Positions 11,203 through 21,993 of a stretch of 64,000 nucleotides of DNA are shown here, one piece after another. The stretch comes from Gymnothorax reevesii (taxonomy: Eukaryota; Chordata; Actinopteri; Anguilliformes; Muraenidae). The stretch lies in the NCBI GenBank assembly GCA_029721435.1, contig CM056574.1:77657001-77721000 (forward strand), in the 5' to 3' direction. The first letter of the stretch is position 1; each line of letters begins with the position of its first letter. Both the position numbers and the translations under genes were made by a program. Under the pieces are notes generated by a model, which saw nothing but the letters and a program-made list of their open reading frames with translations, was not told the origin of the DNA and did not search any database.

Positions 11203-12561
11203 TCAAACACGGGATAAGCAATCAGCAATTATATTGTCAGTACCCTTTACATGCTTAATTTCCAAGTCAAACTCCTGTAAAATCAAACTCCAATTCAACA
11301 ATCTCCGATTCTTGTTTTTCATCTTACTCAAAAAAATTAACGGATTGTGGTCAGTATACACATTCATTGGCTTTTGCCCTGTACAAACATAAACCTTAAA
11401 GTGTTGTCACGATAGAACCAGAGCTAACAGCTCCCTCTCTATTGTGGAATAGTTCCTTTGGTGGCAATTTTACTTCCTGGAGAAGTATGCCACGGGATGC
11501 TCAATGTCATCAGAGTCGTTTCTCTGTAGGAGCACAGATCCACAAGCTTAGTCGCTAGCATCGACCGCGATGGAGAATGGTTTGTTGAAGTCAGGAGATT
11601 TGAGCACGGGGAGATGACACAGCAGAGACTTCAGGCGATCGAAGGCTCTCTGGCATGCATCATCCCAAGTGAACTTCACGCCTTTCTTCAGTTGGTTGGT
11701 GAGACTGTGAGCAATCTCAGCAAAGTTCTTGCAGAACTTGCGGTAGTACCCGATCATTCCAAGGAAGCGGCGCAAAACTTTTTTGTTGTCAGGTACTGGA
11801 AAGTCCATGATGGCTTAGACTTTAGCATTTATGGGTGCCACCTTACCCTGGCCTATGACATAGCCAAGATACGTGACAGTAGCACAACCAAAGTCACTCT
11901 TGTTCAGGTTAACAGTCAGGTTAGCCTGGGTCAAGCGCTGGAACAACGTCTCTACATCTTTCAGATGTTCTTCCCAGGAGTCACTCCATGTGATCAGGTC
12001 GTTGATGTACGCACCCGTGTGTGGCAATCCAGCAATTGTAGACTGTATCATCCTTTGGAACGTGGCTGGGGCGTTTTTCATGCCAAAGGGTTGGACTTCA
12101 TACTGGTGCAACCCAGATGGTGTGGCAAAAGCAGAGATGCTCTTGGCCCTCTCAGTTAAAGGCACACACCAATAACCCTTCAATAAATCAATCTTGGTCA
12201 GAAACTTTGCTTGCCCTACTCTATCGATACAATCATCAATCCTAGGCATTAGAAACATATCAGTTCTAGTTACAGCATTGACTTTGCGATAATCTGTACA
12301 GAATCTAGTACTTCCATCAGGTTTTGGAACTAGCACACAGGGTGAACTCCAATCTGAGTTGGAGGGTCTGATAATATCATGTTCTAACATGCACTCAACC
12401 TCTTTCTCAGCAATCTTTCTCTTTTCAGGATTCATCCAGTACGGATGCTGTTTTATTGGTTTGGCATCACCAACATCTACATCAGAAGAGGCTATAGAAA
12501 CTCTCTTTGGAACATCAGGAAATAGATCTTCGTATTTCTTGATCAACCTCTCAAACTGATC
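11203..12561 (-). pseudogene. Gypsy reverse transcriptase and RNase H (Gmr1-like pol, 3' part)
   Basis: Read leftwards from 12561: KDQFERLIKKYEDLFPD, PIKQHPYWMNP, SSPCVLVPKPDGSTRFCTDY and LLKGYWCVPL, then the catalytic box as YINDLI where YLDDI/YVDDI is usual, so one Asp is Asn. A stop lies at about 11812-11814, then FLGMIGYYRKFC and RNase H: AVDASD, YFSRK, STIERELLAL, YTDHNPLIFLSK and NIIADCLSRV, ending at 11203. Three more stops fall in RNase H. The Ngaro-type element separates it from the integrase. After removing that insert the frame runs straight on from the integrase tail, with two in-frame stops at the join. Confidence 0.9.
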
Positions 12562-12565
12562 TTTC

Positions 12566-12766
12566 ACTAGCAAGGACTACACCACAACAAAGTGAAGTTA
12601 AAGGTGTAATGGACTGAGGGATGAGAGAGTGGGTATGGACGTAAAAGAGGGATGTTGTTGAGGTTGTCTGGAGGACATGTTTATGACTGGGTGGAGGGAG
12701 ACTCTGAGTAGGGGTTCCGTCTCAGTGTTATCCACCCGAGCTGACTTCGAAGCCCCCCAGTCAGTA
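12566..12766 (-). repeat. Split direct repeat B2
   Basis: Starts ACTAGCAAGGACTACACCAC and matches 13694-13771 plus 15706-15832, including the block ending CCACCCGAGCTGACTTCGAA. It is the outer 3' terminus of the Ngaro-type element. Confidence 0.85.
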
Positions 12767-12789
12767 CCTGGAAGAGATATGAGAGGTGT

Positions 12790-13555
12790 GCATCGGGTTG
12801 AACTGGAGGAGAGGAGTGGAAAGGGATGAAGGGATGAAGGTAGTGATGTAGATGAAATGGGGTAGGAAGGGGTGAGGATGAATGGGAGAGGAAGAAGGGA
12901 TGTGGGGAGGGATGTGGATGGGAGTGAGGAGGTACACTCTAGCCAACATGGACACTTCAGCTGTGGCCGCTATTGAAAAGGTTGTCACCAGCCAGCAAGC
13001 TATGCTTTCTTCCTTCGGTGAAGGGCTTTTCAACCTTAGCAATCAGCAGGCTGGTTTGGCTGAGAGACTCCGCCTTAAGGAGAATTTGTTGCGGGAACAA
13101 GAGAGCATTCTATTAAGTTTGACCAAGAGTATTAACTCCTTGTCTACACAAGTTTCACAAAATATTGCACAAGCATCATCCATACACCTTCACCGAGAAC
13201 CCAAGTTGCAATCATCACAGGATACAGGTGGGGAAGGGATGAGGATGAAGGGATGAGGGAAGAGATGAGGATGGGATGAGGTGGGAAGGGATGAGGATGA
13301 TTGGAAGAGGATGAAGGGATGCGGGGAGGGGTGTGGGTGGGAAGGGGGTGAGGATGAATGGGAGAGGATGAAGGGATGCGGGGAGGGATGTGGGTGGGAA
13401 GGGATGAGGATGAACGGGAGAGGATGAAGGGATGCGGGGAGGGATGTGGGTGGGAAGAGATGAGGATGGAGGGATGACGTGGGAAGGGATGAGGATGATT
13501 GGCTGAGGATGGAGGGATGATGTAGGAAGGAGACGGATGAAGGTAAGGGGAAGAG
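12790..13555. repeat. GGATGAGG minisatellite between B2 and A2
   Basis: Imperfect repeats of GGGATGAGGATG, GGGAGGGATGTGGGTGG and related words fill this stretch on both sides of a coding-like piece (12936-13227). Strong purine asymmetry. No gene of its own. Confidence 0.8.
12936..13227 (+). other. Coding-like fragment, possible gag-type coiled coil
   Basis: An open frame begins at an ATG at about 12948 (MDTSAVAAIEKVVTSQQAML) and reads a heptad-rich, Gln/Leu-rich stretch of about 90 residues, ending where the GGATGAGG repeat resumes. It differs sharply in composition from the minisatellite on each side. A CTCTAG precedes it and an ACAG/GTGGGG follows, so it looks like an exon or a captured fragment. 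It resembles the N-terminal coiled coil of some Gypsy gag proteins, but I do not recognise a specific family. Confidence 0.35.
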
Positions 13556-13566
13556 GGTTGGGTGGG

Positions 13567-13689
13567 TTAAGAGATCTGAGTCAAATGGAGAGGAAGGGGC
13601 TGAACATGCATTAATTGGCTTGTCGGGTGATTGAAGGTAGAGTTGAGGCGTGGCCCTGCTCCCGAACCTAAGTTAACTTATTAACTTCA
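13567..13689 (-). repeat. Split direct repeat A2
   Basis: Matches A1 at 19493-19616. The shared blocks include GAGATCTGAGTCAAATGGAG and GAAGGTAGAGTTGAGG, and both copies end in TAACCTAAGTTAACTT-like text followed by TTTC. Confidence 0.85.
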
Positions 13690-13771
13690 TTTCACTAGCA
13701 AGGACCACGCCACAATGAAGTGAAGTTAAAGGTTTAATGGATTGAGGGATGAGAGAGTAGGTATGGAAGTA

Positions 13772-15698
13772 CAGGGATGCAAACGGCGCGCCTTTTGGCG
13801 GATGCCGCCTTTTTCACGGCTGTCTGGGGGACTTGTGTGAATCGTGCAGATCCGATGAGTTTTTTTTTTCTTGGGGGGGGGGGGGGGGGTGTCCGTTGGA
13901 GTGTCTGATTATAATTATCAGGGCTCTCAAGTCTCACGCATTTCAATAAGTTTGCACGCTCTCACGCCACACATGACATTTCTCACGCTGAGAAGTGATA
14001 AAATCGCTGCACATTGGTAACATAGACTGTATATAGAGATGAGTAATCTAGAATGGATGAGGCGACGACAGACTGCTCTGCATGAACCAGCAACTTATCA
14101 GGCAATCAGAAATAGTATTTCTTGTTGCTAGGTGAAATAGCAGCGCAGTAATCACGTCCTCCACACGCGCGCGAATGCTATTGTGTGCACGCGACAGAGA
14201 AGAGCTGGAAGAGGAAGCCCAAAATCAGGTAATCTCTTCACTTAAATTTTTTTTACAATGGCTGCTTATTAAAGTCGAGGAACTATGCAGGACAGTTGCT
14301 TTATGGATCATTATTTGCCTCAATTTAACAGCTTTGGACGGTTATAGTTAGATGAATTGACTTCTAACTTGTTACGGGGAAAGTGGGGGCTCTCTGGCCT
14401 CCATGTAGTGTATTTTGGCAGGAAACAAACCCTGCTCCGATCCGGTGTCAGAGGTGGTATCGCAGCATCTCTTGTTTGTGACAGACAAAAAGATACAAAT
14501 ACACAAAAGAATTATTTAATTTAGCCTTTATTATATTGGGGAGTCCCACTGAAATAAAAAAAGTGCAGGTATGGCTAAACATTATCTTGTTCAAAATCTA
14601 ACAATTATTCCAAGGGTAAATGCTAGCAAGTTGAAATAAAATTTTTAAGCTCGTCAAATAGCGTTCGAGAATGCCGTAGCTGTCCAACTAACTCATATTC
14701 GGGACGCTGTTGTATGCTTGATGGTGCAAAGTAAAAGGAAATATACACGCAACATGCAGATATAAGATAGATAGTTGTATATAGCAAAGTTTAATTGCTC
14801 GCCTACTTGAGCTACCACTTCTGACAACAAGATGCGACGGATAACCCGGTCAGCATTCATTCTGCTATGCCTACAACGTGCACAATCTTCCGCGACCGAT
14901 CCTGGTGCGCCATCTAGTCGTAGAATATTGTAACTGCGTGCCTAAGTTTGCAGCTCCACGTCCACTGGCGGACACATCTGTACAAACATACACCTTTGTT
15001 CTTCGCGAACGCGCCAAATCCGGATAATCTGTAAATGATGAATTCAGTTAATATTTTAATTTGAAACGGGTAACTAAGTTGCCAGTGTCAAAATAACGAA
15101 GTGAAAATATACTTTTTATCTTTTAAATGAAGTAGAGTTAAAAGTAAAAGTCCCTGTTCAAAAAATGAATGCATAGTAATGCACAAATCCTCAAAAAAAA
15201 AAAAAAACAACTGAAGTGCTGTCACGAAGTACATGTACTTAAGTTACCATGCACCTTTGAAAACGAGAGTATCAAACCAAGACCACTGCTCAAGCAGAAG
15301 AAAGGCAGGCACGGCTGAGACATGTGGCAAAGCAGGAAAATGCAGCTAGACGCAAGGCCCTGGAGACATTGGAGATAGCAAGGAAGAAGAAGAAACAGTA
15401 GAGCTGGAGAGCTGGAAGAAGTGTACTGTACTGAAGGGACTGGCACAAAAGTCTTAAGTTCTAATTTTGAATAAAATTTACATTCAATTTTCCAGCGTTG
15501 TCTCGGTGTTCTTTACTTTTAAGAATTTCTAAGGAACTGGGAAAGTGTATTTTCATATAAAAAAAAAACTTTGTGCGTGTACCGGGTGAGCCCTGGATGG
15601 CAGAGGTTGGTGGCAATGTAATTATATGATATTTGCTGGGGGGGCGTGGGCTTTGATAATCTCATTCCTTTTTGACCATACCTCTGTTTGCATCCCTG
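13772..15698 (+). mobile_element. hAT element, internally deleted, inside repeat B1
   Basis: The left end CAGGGATGCAAACGG and the right end, reversed, CAGGGATGCAAACAG form the TIRs. The flank GGAAGTA is repeated at 13765-13771 and 15699-15705 (7 bp; 7 of 8 if one more base is counted). Repeat B2 gives the empty site. A C-run of 17 or more G lies near 13877. The inside holds no full transposase, only a short basic tail near 15.3-15.4 kb, so the 1.9-kb element is probably non-autonomous. Confidence 0.82.
15280..15402 (+). pseudogene. C-terminal tail of a hAT transposase
   Basis: A short plus-strand frame (TTAQAEERQARLRHVAKQ, then NAARRKALETLEIARKKKKQ) ends at a TAG at 15400-15402. Arg/Lys-rich alpha-helical tails of this kind end some hAT transposases. 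It lies near the right end of the hAT element, as expected for a 3' remnant. The family is inferred from composition and position. Confidence 0.4.
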
Positions 15699-15833
15699 GG
15701 AAGTAAAAGAGGGATGTTGTTGAGGTTGCCTGGAGGACATGTTTCTGACTGGGTGGAGGGAGACTCTGAGTGAGGGTTCCGTCTCGGTGTTATCCACCCG
15801 AGCTGACTTCGAAGCCCCCAAAGAGTCAGTATT

Positions 15834-16756
15834 AAGTTGAGCAGAGTTGAGCGTGCGCTAGATGGAGGTCTTGAAGATTGTTGCGTATACAAGTGTGGTA
15901 TGCTTGAGAAGACCGTTAGCCGAGGACGTGGATAGTTTGATTGGTGATGCCTGATCTGGCGGCTGTGGATGCGGCTCTGATATAGAAGGAGTGACTTAAA
16001 TAATATTGTGGGCAAATGCCTGAAGTGCAGAGGACTTGATGTAAATGTTTCTGGAACCAGAATCGAGTGACTATATTGCTAGTGTTGGTAAGGAAGAGTG
16101 TTGAGGTGATGCATTTGCTGCATATCCGTAGCTTAGGTATCTGATTGAGGGCTTGCATGGGCTGAGATAAGAATTGAGGCGGAAAATGTAGAGTGTGCTT
16201 AGAGTGCGACTGTCTAGAATGGCTTCTACACAGCAAAAATCCAAGAGTTAATTCAACTCCAATAGAGTTCATTTGAGTCCAAGATGGATGGGTTGGTCTC
16301 ATATAAACTCTATTGGAGTTGAATTGACACTGGGATTTTTGCTGTGTAGAGAAGTATTACAGAGGTTTTGGAGCTGTGGAGTCAAATTCAGGAAGAATGA
16401 GTGGATGCTGAGGTAATGTCTTTGCAGTGTATCTGTAGCTTATGTATTTAGTCATGGGCTGAGATATGAATTGAGTGGAAAACATGGATGGGGAAGGAAA
16501 CTCCTTACTGATCAGATTTTCTCCTTAGGAGTGTGAATATAAGGGAGTTGGAGTAGACGATTATGTTAGATAGACTGGGATAGCAGGAGAAATGGTCGAG
16601 AGATGACACTGGGGTGAATTGGAGTATCTCAGGAAAGAGTGCGGACGCAGAGGGTGAGATGGTCAGAGGTGAGAAGCAAGCGTCTAGGCTGGAGTAGGTT
16701 TTGTTCTTGTAGCCTTTGATTAACATTGTTTTGTGAGATTGGAGGTGGAAGGACAA
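15834..16756 (-). pseudogene. Tyrosine recombinase of the Ngaro-type element
   Basis: Read leftwards: TMLIKGYKNK and PLTI (about 16.7 kb), then IIVYSNSLIFTLLRRKSDQ (about 16.5 kb). The C-terminal catalytic part near 15.9-16.0 kb reads SHSFYIRAASTAARSGI, then IHVLGRWSSQAYHTCIR. Intact relatives have GHSFRIGAAS; here the Arg of the H-x-x-R motif is Tyr. The final Tyr region (AYxxYIR) reads AYHTCIR, so the nucleophile position is also doubtful. Frameshifts and a MITE (16229-16346) break the gene. The enzyme would integrate a circular DNA copy without making target duplications. Confidence 0.75.
16229..16346. mobile_element. Small TA-flanked MITE
   Basis: An inverted repeat: the left end CACAGCAAAAATCC and the right end GGATTTTTGCTGTG, with further pairing of the AATTCAACTCCAATAGAGTT block. 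TA flanks both ends (16227-16228 and 16347-16348), as for Tc1/mariner-type MITEs. It adds false codons to the recombinase frame. Confidence 0.82.
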
Positions 16757-16952
16757 TGAAGGTCAGCAATTAATTTGATGAAAATATTAATGCCCGCTAA
16801 GTATGTTCGGATGGTGGAGGCCCGGAATTGGACAGAGTGAGCATGGGTGATAAACTGCAGATGGACATAACGTCTAAGGAGGGAATGACGGATTGTATGT
16901 GAAATGATGAATTTGAAAGTGTTCCAGCCAGTTAAGTAGGCTGAGATAGTGC

Positions 16953-17410
16953 TTAGAGCAAGGCTGTCGTGAATGGCTTCTTGAGAAGCATTAGAGGTTT
17001 TCGAGTTGTGGAGTTAGGTGAGGTTTTGGCTGAAACCAGTGGAAATGATGCGGGATGTCTGTCTGAATCTGGAGCTAAGAGTCTGAATTTGTGGAATGAG
17101 AAACAAAATAATGAATCGGCGATGCAGTTATGATAACCAGCAATGCAGGCTGCCCTGAGGATGAACTGATGTTGAGGGGAGATTAGCATGAGTCTCTGCA
17201 GAAATTGCATGATTGTTGGAGAATGGGATCGACCTTTATTAATACAGTATTTCCTTGAACGAGGTATCTGGGTGGATGAGTATCAACTTTTTGGACCGTT
17301 CGTGCCCCCAAAGAATGGTAGCTATGACTATCGGGCGCAGTTCATGAAGGGGAGCAGGAGATCTGAACTCAGTGGTCATGTGGAACTAAAGCATATACTT
17401 CTATCGTAGC
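16953..17410 (-). pseudogene. RNase H region of the Ngaro-type element
   Basis: The part at 17235-17000 reads NKGRSHSPTIMQFLQRLMLI, ISPQHQFILRAA, IAGYHNCIADSLF and FRLLAPDSD, the pattern of the RNase H and linker of Ngaro/DIRS elements, where HNxxADxLSR is the last conserved block. Further upstream, pieces such as AATIEVYAL (about 17.4 kb) and WGHERSKK (about 17.3 kb) can be seen in other frames. It lies just before the recombinase, the expected order. It is badly frameshifted. Confidence 0.72.
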
Positions 17411-19492
17411 CGCCAAAAACCTAAGGAGGGAGCTGTATCTGTATAAAGCTGAATGTCCTCAGGTTGAGTGACAAGGCCATCAAAGAAGAATTTAACGCCT
17501 TCTAAGAAGACAGGAGTGTTGCCAAGTGTGTTTCCTTTTGCATGTCTGATTCAGGGCAACTCTCATGAGAGAGGGAATGGCAGCTGTTTTGTTTGTAGAT
17601 TTGACAGAAGGATTTTGCTTGTGGGATAATGCGAATAGTAGGGTTACAGTAGGGATGAGTGGATCAGGGTAGGGTAAGGATCACTAGAGGTTAGGGTTGG
17701 GATGATTCAGGATGAGTACAGGTTAGGGAAGACGTTAAGGTTGGGATGAGTCGACATGAGGCTAGGGTAGAGATGAGTCAGCATGAGGGTAGGGTAGAGA
17801 TGAGTCAGCATGAGTAGAGGTTTGGTTTGAAATGTGTTGAGATGAGTAGAGGTTAGGGTTGCTATGAATCAGCTTGAAATTAGTTGAGATGAGTAGAGGT
17901 TAGGGTTGAGATGATTCGGGATGAGTAGAGGCTGGGGTAGGGGTTAGGGGCGATGAATAAGTGAAGCTGGCTGGTAGGTGCTACCGCTGTGGCTATAGTG
18001 TAGATATTAATGAAGAGAATGAGGAGGTTGAGAACCATGAATTTGATTAGCTTATGGTGGGGCCCTTGGTGTTGCTCAATGGGGCTGTTGTGCTGTGGTG
18101 GTAGCCATGATAGTGAAACGTTGAGCAGACGCCGTTTTATTGGAGGCAGCGAAGGGAGGGTGGAGGATGGGATGGAAGGAGATATGTGCACTGGGATTTT
18201 TTGACGCCTGTGAACACAGGAATGAAATGAAGGCTGAATTCATGTGAGAAAGTAAGACACAGAGAGAGCAGGTACGGGGGGTGATACGACCTGTCCCCCA
18301 CAAGGGGGGGCTGATGGAGCCAGCTGTGGCCTCGCAGGCAGAGGAGGCTCTGTGACATCGCGGGTGGCGGGCTTGCAGTGATCGTCTCTGGCCGATTAGC
18401 AGGAGGTCAGTCGCTTCAGAATCGCTGTTGTAGGCTGTTGGCGTGATGACGTTGCAGTGGTGCAGGAAATGTGGTGAAGAGCCAAAACCACTGTATAGTT
18501 GTTGAATGGTTCTGGGAAATGAAACCTTGCTTCACTTGAGATTGACGTGGAACAGGACTGAGATTGTTTTGCGGTTTTAAAATAGTGGATGAAATTAAGG
18601 TCCGTTCCTTCATTGTGCGTAAGAGGGGAACAATGTCCCATTGTTAGGAACTAGGAGTCGTGTTAGTTTGAGTAACTCAATAACTGAGGATGCAGCTGCA
18701 AGATATAGTCCAAACCCTACACTGGAGTAGCTTACGAGAAGCAATGGCTAATGCAGAGGAACGTGAATGCCTGACTAATTGCGGACTGTTGCTTTAATGG
18801 TTTTCTGGTGGGCGTGGTAGTCACAGAGACGTCAGGCTTACGAAGATGTTGCAATCAGGAAGTCTTGTTTGGTGTTGCTTCGGTGAAGCATTGCAAAAAT
18901 TAAGCCCAATAGCTCAGTTTTTTCTTCGTGAAAAAACCTTGGCAACCTCGTAAAAAAAGCATACGGCTTACTTGCTAAAATGGTTTAAGTTGTGAACCTC
19001 AGCAATCAAATCCTTTCATTCTGAGCATGTTACATTCGCCGGAGGGAGTCGTCGAAGCGGGAGACGCTGACTGGCAGCGGCGAAGTGCAGCTTTGCCTGG
19101 GGGAGAAGCCCGGTGAGACGCTGCGAACAGCTGTTTTTAATCCGCCGTCTGGAAGACGGTCTGTCTCATCTGGAACGAAGACATCGTCTGAACTGAAGGC
19201 TTTAGAGAATTTGTTGATATACTTAGGCTCGGTTGAACGATTGAGTTTGAGATGGATCATTGAGCTGGAGTTTGGACTCGTAATCCGTGTTGCTTGGCAA
19301 GTAGAAACAGAAGAAAAAAAATTTACTTAGCAAGAAGCTGGCAGTAGAGCATGCGGGTCCGGTAGAATGCTTGTTTTGGAAAATGCGGTCCGATAGAATG
19401 CTGGTTTGGAGAATGGGGGTCTGTTTAGAATGCTGATTCGGAGAATGCGGATCGAAAGAATGTTGTTTGTGGAGAATGCTGAATTCACCTCA
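17411..19492. other. Internal Ngaro-type sequence, RT not recognisable; minisatellite 17640-17950
   Basis: An RT is expected here, but I could not find its motifs in any frame. At 17640-17950 there are imperfect repeats of GATGAGTAGAGGTTAGGGT. The open frame at 19030-19260 (minus) may be part of a gag-like ORF, but no motif supports it. From about 19340 to 19480 short AATGCxGGTCxG-like units repeat. Confidence 0.5.
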
Positions 19493-19616
19493 GTTGAGAG
19501 ATCTGAGTCAAATGGAGAGGAAGGGGCTGAACATGCATAAATAGGCTTGTCCGGTGATTGAAGGTAGAGTTGAGGTGTGGCCCTGCTCCCTAACCTAAGT
19601 TAACTTTTTAACTTAA
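19493..19616 (-). repeat. Split direct repeat A1
   Basis: A 124-bp match to A2 (13567-13689). It is the 5' terminus of the Ngaro-type element, directly followed by TTTC and the Gypsy integrase tail. Confidence 0.85.
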
Positions 19617-19631
19617 TTTCTATGAGGGTTC

Positions 19632-21223
19632 TTAGTGCTGGAGTTTTACATCAAGATTTTGCAACACTTCAGAATTCGACAATTTACATGAAAGAACTTC
19701 AGCTTTAATTCTAGGTTCGTCATCTTGAAACTCCCCCTCATCTTCACATGTCTCGACCATAGGAGAATCTGAAGTGACAGCTGCAACCCTAGCATTTCTG
19801 TCATGATAAGGCTTCAGCATGTTAATGTGACACAACTGTTTTGGCTTTCTCTTATCTGGAGTCTTCACAATGTAATTGAGATGATTGAGTTTTGTTAGAA
19901 TTTCATACGGACCATGAAATCTAGCCTGCAATGGATTGGACTGCAAGAGAAACAACACAAGGACCTTGTCTCCTGGTTTAAACTCACGGCTTCTAGCCTT
20001 ATGATCATACCAAGTTTTCATTTTTCCCTGACTTATTTTCAAGTTCTCTTTGGCTAGGTCACAAGCTGCATGCAATCTTTCCTTGAACTTGCTAACATAG
20101 TCTAACAGACTGATGTGCGGCTCTTCCTCTTGCCATTGTTCACTCAACAATAGCAAAGGTCCCCTCACTTCATGGCCAAACACTAGCTCAAATGGACTGA
20201 ATCCAGTAGACTCCTGCACTGCTTCTCTAGCTGCAAACAACAGCAAATCAACACCTTCATCCCAGTCTTTCTCATAGTCATAACAGTAAATCCTCATCAT
20301 TGTCTTGAGAGTGGAATGAAACCGCTCTAAGGCACCCTGACTTTCTGGATGATAGGCACTGGAAAGAATCTGCTTTGCACCTAGTTCATACACAACCTGC
20401 TGAAACAATCCGGAAGTGAAATTGCTACCTTAGTCTGACTGAATTTCCCTGGGAAGGCCAAACAATGTGAAGAACTTTATCAAAGCCTTCGAGATTGCAG
20501 TTACCTTTATGTTACGTAGAAGTATGGCTTCAGGGAATCTAGTAGATGCACACATGATTGTCAACAAGGACTGATTTCCAGATCTAGTCTTGGGTAATGG
20601 ATCAACACAATCAACAATGACCTTGGAGAAGGGCTCCCCAAATGCTGGGATAGGCTGCAATGGAGCTACAGGTGGTTCTGACTGGTGTTTTGCAAAACCT
20701 GTCACACCTGTCAGGTAGTTGGAAAAGTTGGAAACGTCTTTCCGAAGCCCAGGCTAAAAGAAGCGTTTCATGATCTTATCAACAGTCTTGTTAACACTAA
20801 GATGGCCTCCTAAAGGTAAACTATGAGCTATTGTTAAGATCTCATTCCTGTAGACCTTCGGAACAACAATTTGCTTGACTACTGCCCAATCTGAATTGGC
20901 AGGGATATCAGGAGGGCGCCACTTCCGCATCAACTTTCCATCCTAAAGATAATACCCAACTGGAACTGTGTCTATTTCTTTATCAGGAACAGCTCTCCTC
21001 TTCAGCACACAAATTTCAGGATCATTAGTTAGCTCCTGAATCAATCACGAGACACATCTGGCTGGCTGAATAGAGAACTGATAAAAGTGTCTGATAAGTC
21101 ATAAAATGGAGAAACTGTAGTAGGCCGAACAGAGTCATGAGGCGAACCACTTGAGTCATGACCATTCAATGTGCTGGACGGCACCACATCATCTTCTTCT
21201 TGAGCCTTTTTTAGCCATAGCAC
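19632..21223 (-). pseudogene. Gypsy integrase of the Gmr1-like element
   Basis: The linker (QEEDDVVPSSTLNG, about 21.2 kb) leads to VPVGYYL and IAHSLPLGGHLSVNKTVDKI, the zinc-binding part, whose two Cys are not seen. The core follows: VIVDCVDPLPKTRSGNQ (first Asp), LPREIQSD then a stop (second Asp), and SAYHPESQGALERFHST (Glu), so the D-D-E triad is still present. The C-terminus has FKPGDKVLVLFLL and the LCHINMLKPYH block. The frame 20408-19632 is open for 258 codons. It precedes RT, the key feature of this lineage. The join with RT is occupied by the Ngaro-type element. Confidence 0.92.
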
Positions 21224-21239
21224 GGGTCACTGCACAGGA

Positions 21240-21993
21240 AGAATACAGAGATGAACAGGGGGAACAACATTGCCCCCAGCCAGGTCATTGCCCAGCAACA
21301 GAGAAACACCCTTGATAGGTAGACTTGGCATGAGTCCCACCTTTATCTGTCCTGTAACTAAATCTGACTTCAAGAATACAGAGCGCAGAGGTACAGATAC
21401 AGTCCTCCCTTCAATACCTTGTACAAGTATGAAATCCCCAAAGCCGTCTCATCACGTAACTCCAAGGAGTCCATCAACAAAAGTGACTGAGAAGCTCCAG
21501 TATCCCTTAGGATATATATGGGGACAGGAGGAGAATGCTCATTCAGACTCACAAATCCCTCTGACACAAATGGAAGAAATTCCTCCCTCACAAAGTCAGC
21601 AGTATCCGGCTTCTTATCCCCACAAGGAGCAGGCAATTTAGCAGATCGGTCATCTACTACAGGGGTTTCTAACCTTGTTTCCACAATGACATTGGGTTTG
21701 GTATCCTTTTCTTTTTCTTTCTTAGCTTTAAGGAACCAACAGTTAGTTGTAACATGACCAGATTTCTTGCAATAATTGCATACTAGACCACTTTTGTCCC
21801 TGTCAGCATTCACACTTTGATCAGACCTGTGACTGGATTTCTGATCACCATCACCAGATTTGGCTTTGTCTTTGGGTGAGGAATCTTGGGTATCACTGTT
21901 ACCTTTCTTCTGAAATTGGAACCATCTATTGTCACTGCTAGACTGAAATTTGGACTTACGTGTGAGAACATATTCATCTGCAAATTTGGCAAC
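21240..21993 (-). pseudogene. Gag C-terminus (CCHC knuckle) and aspartic protease
   Basis: From the right: FADEYVLTRKSKF, a Ser/Lys-rich linker, then CNYCKKSGHVTTNC, a perfect C-x2-C-x4-H-x4-C knuckle that binds RNA. Acidic linker text follows, then the protease signature RDTGASQSLLL (about 21.5 kb). A frameshift soon after is followed by GRTVSVPLRSVFLKSDL and GVSLLLGNDLAGG, the rest of the protease. The protease matures the polyprotein. The gag is cut just before FADEY by the TIR element 21994-23770. Confidence 0.88.

Larger units (their letters stand above)
13694..15832 (-). repeat. Split direct repeat B1, broken by a hAT
   Basis: The first part (13694-13771) and second part (15706-15832) together match B2. 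The break is the hAT element at 13772-15698. B1 follows the recombinase ORF and joins A2 through TTTC. Confidence 0.85.
12566..19616 (-). mobile_element. Ngaro-type tyrosine-recombinase retrotransposon with split direct repeats
   Basis: On the minus strand the order is A1 (19616-19493), RNase H (about 17.4-16.95 kb), tyrosine recombinase (about 16.76-15.83 kb), B1 (15832-13694), A2 (13689-13567), B2 (12766-12566). A1 matches A2 and B1 matches B2. This A1-coding-B1-A2-B2 plan is the split-direct-repeat layout of Ngaro/PAT-type elements. The bases TTTC occur at the left edge (12562-12565), between B1 and A2 (13690-13693) and at the right edge (19617-19620), as expected if a circle recombined at a short matching site. 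The RT is missing or unrecognisable. A hAT and a MITE have inserted. Confidence 0.85.

Noticed and set aside
13734..13946. Pro-rich minus-strand frame
   Set aside because: It crosses the junction of repeat B1 and the hAT element and includes a G/C homopolymer; a chance frame.
12566..19616. Two tandem insertions of one element, separated by TTTC
   Set aside because: Recognisable recombinase and RNase H parts between A1 and B1, and the A1-B1-A2-B2 order, fit a single split-direct-repeat retrotransposon better.
11203..20705. Integrase before RT as a rearrangement of two Gypsy copies
   Set aside because: The frame joins cleanly once the Ngaro-type insert is removed, and this order is known for Gmr1-like elements.
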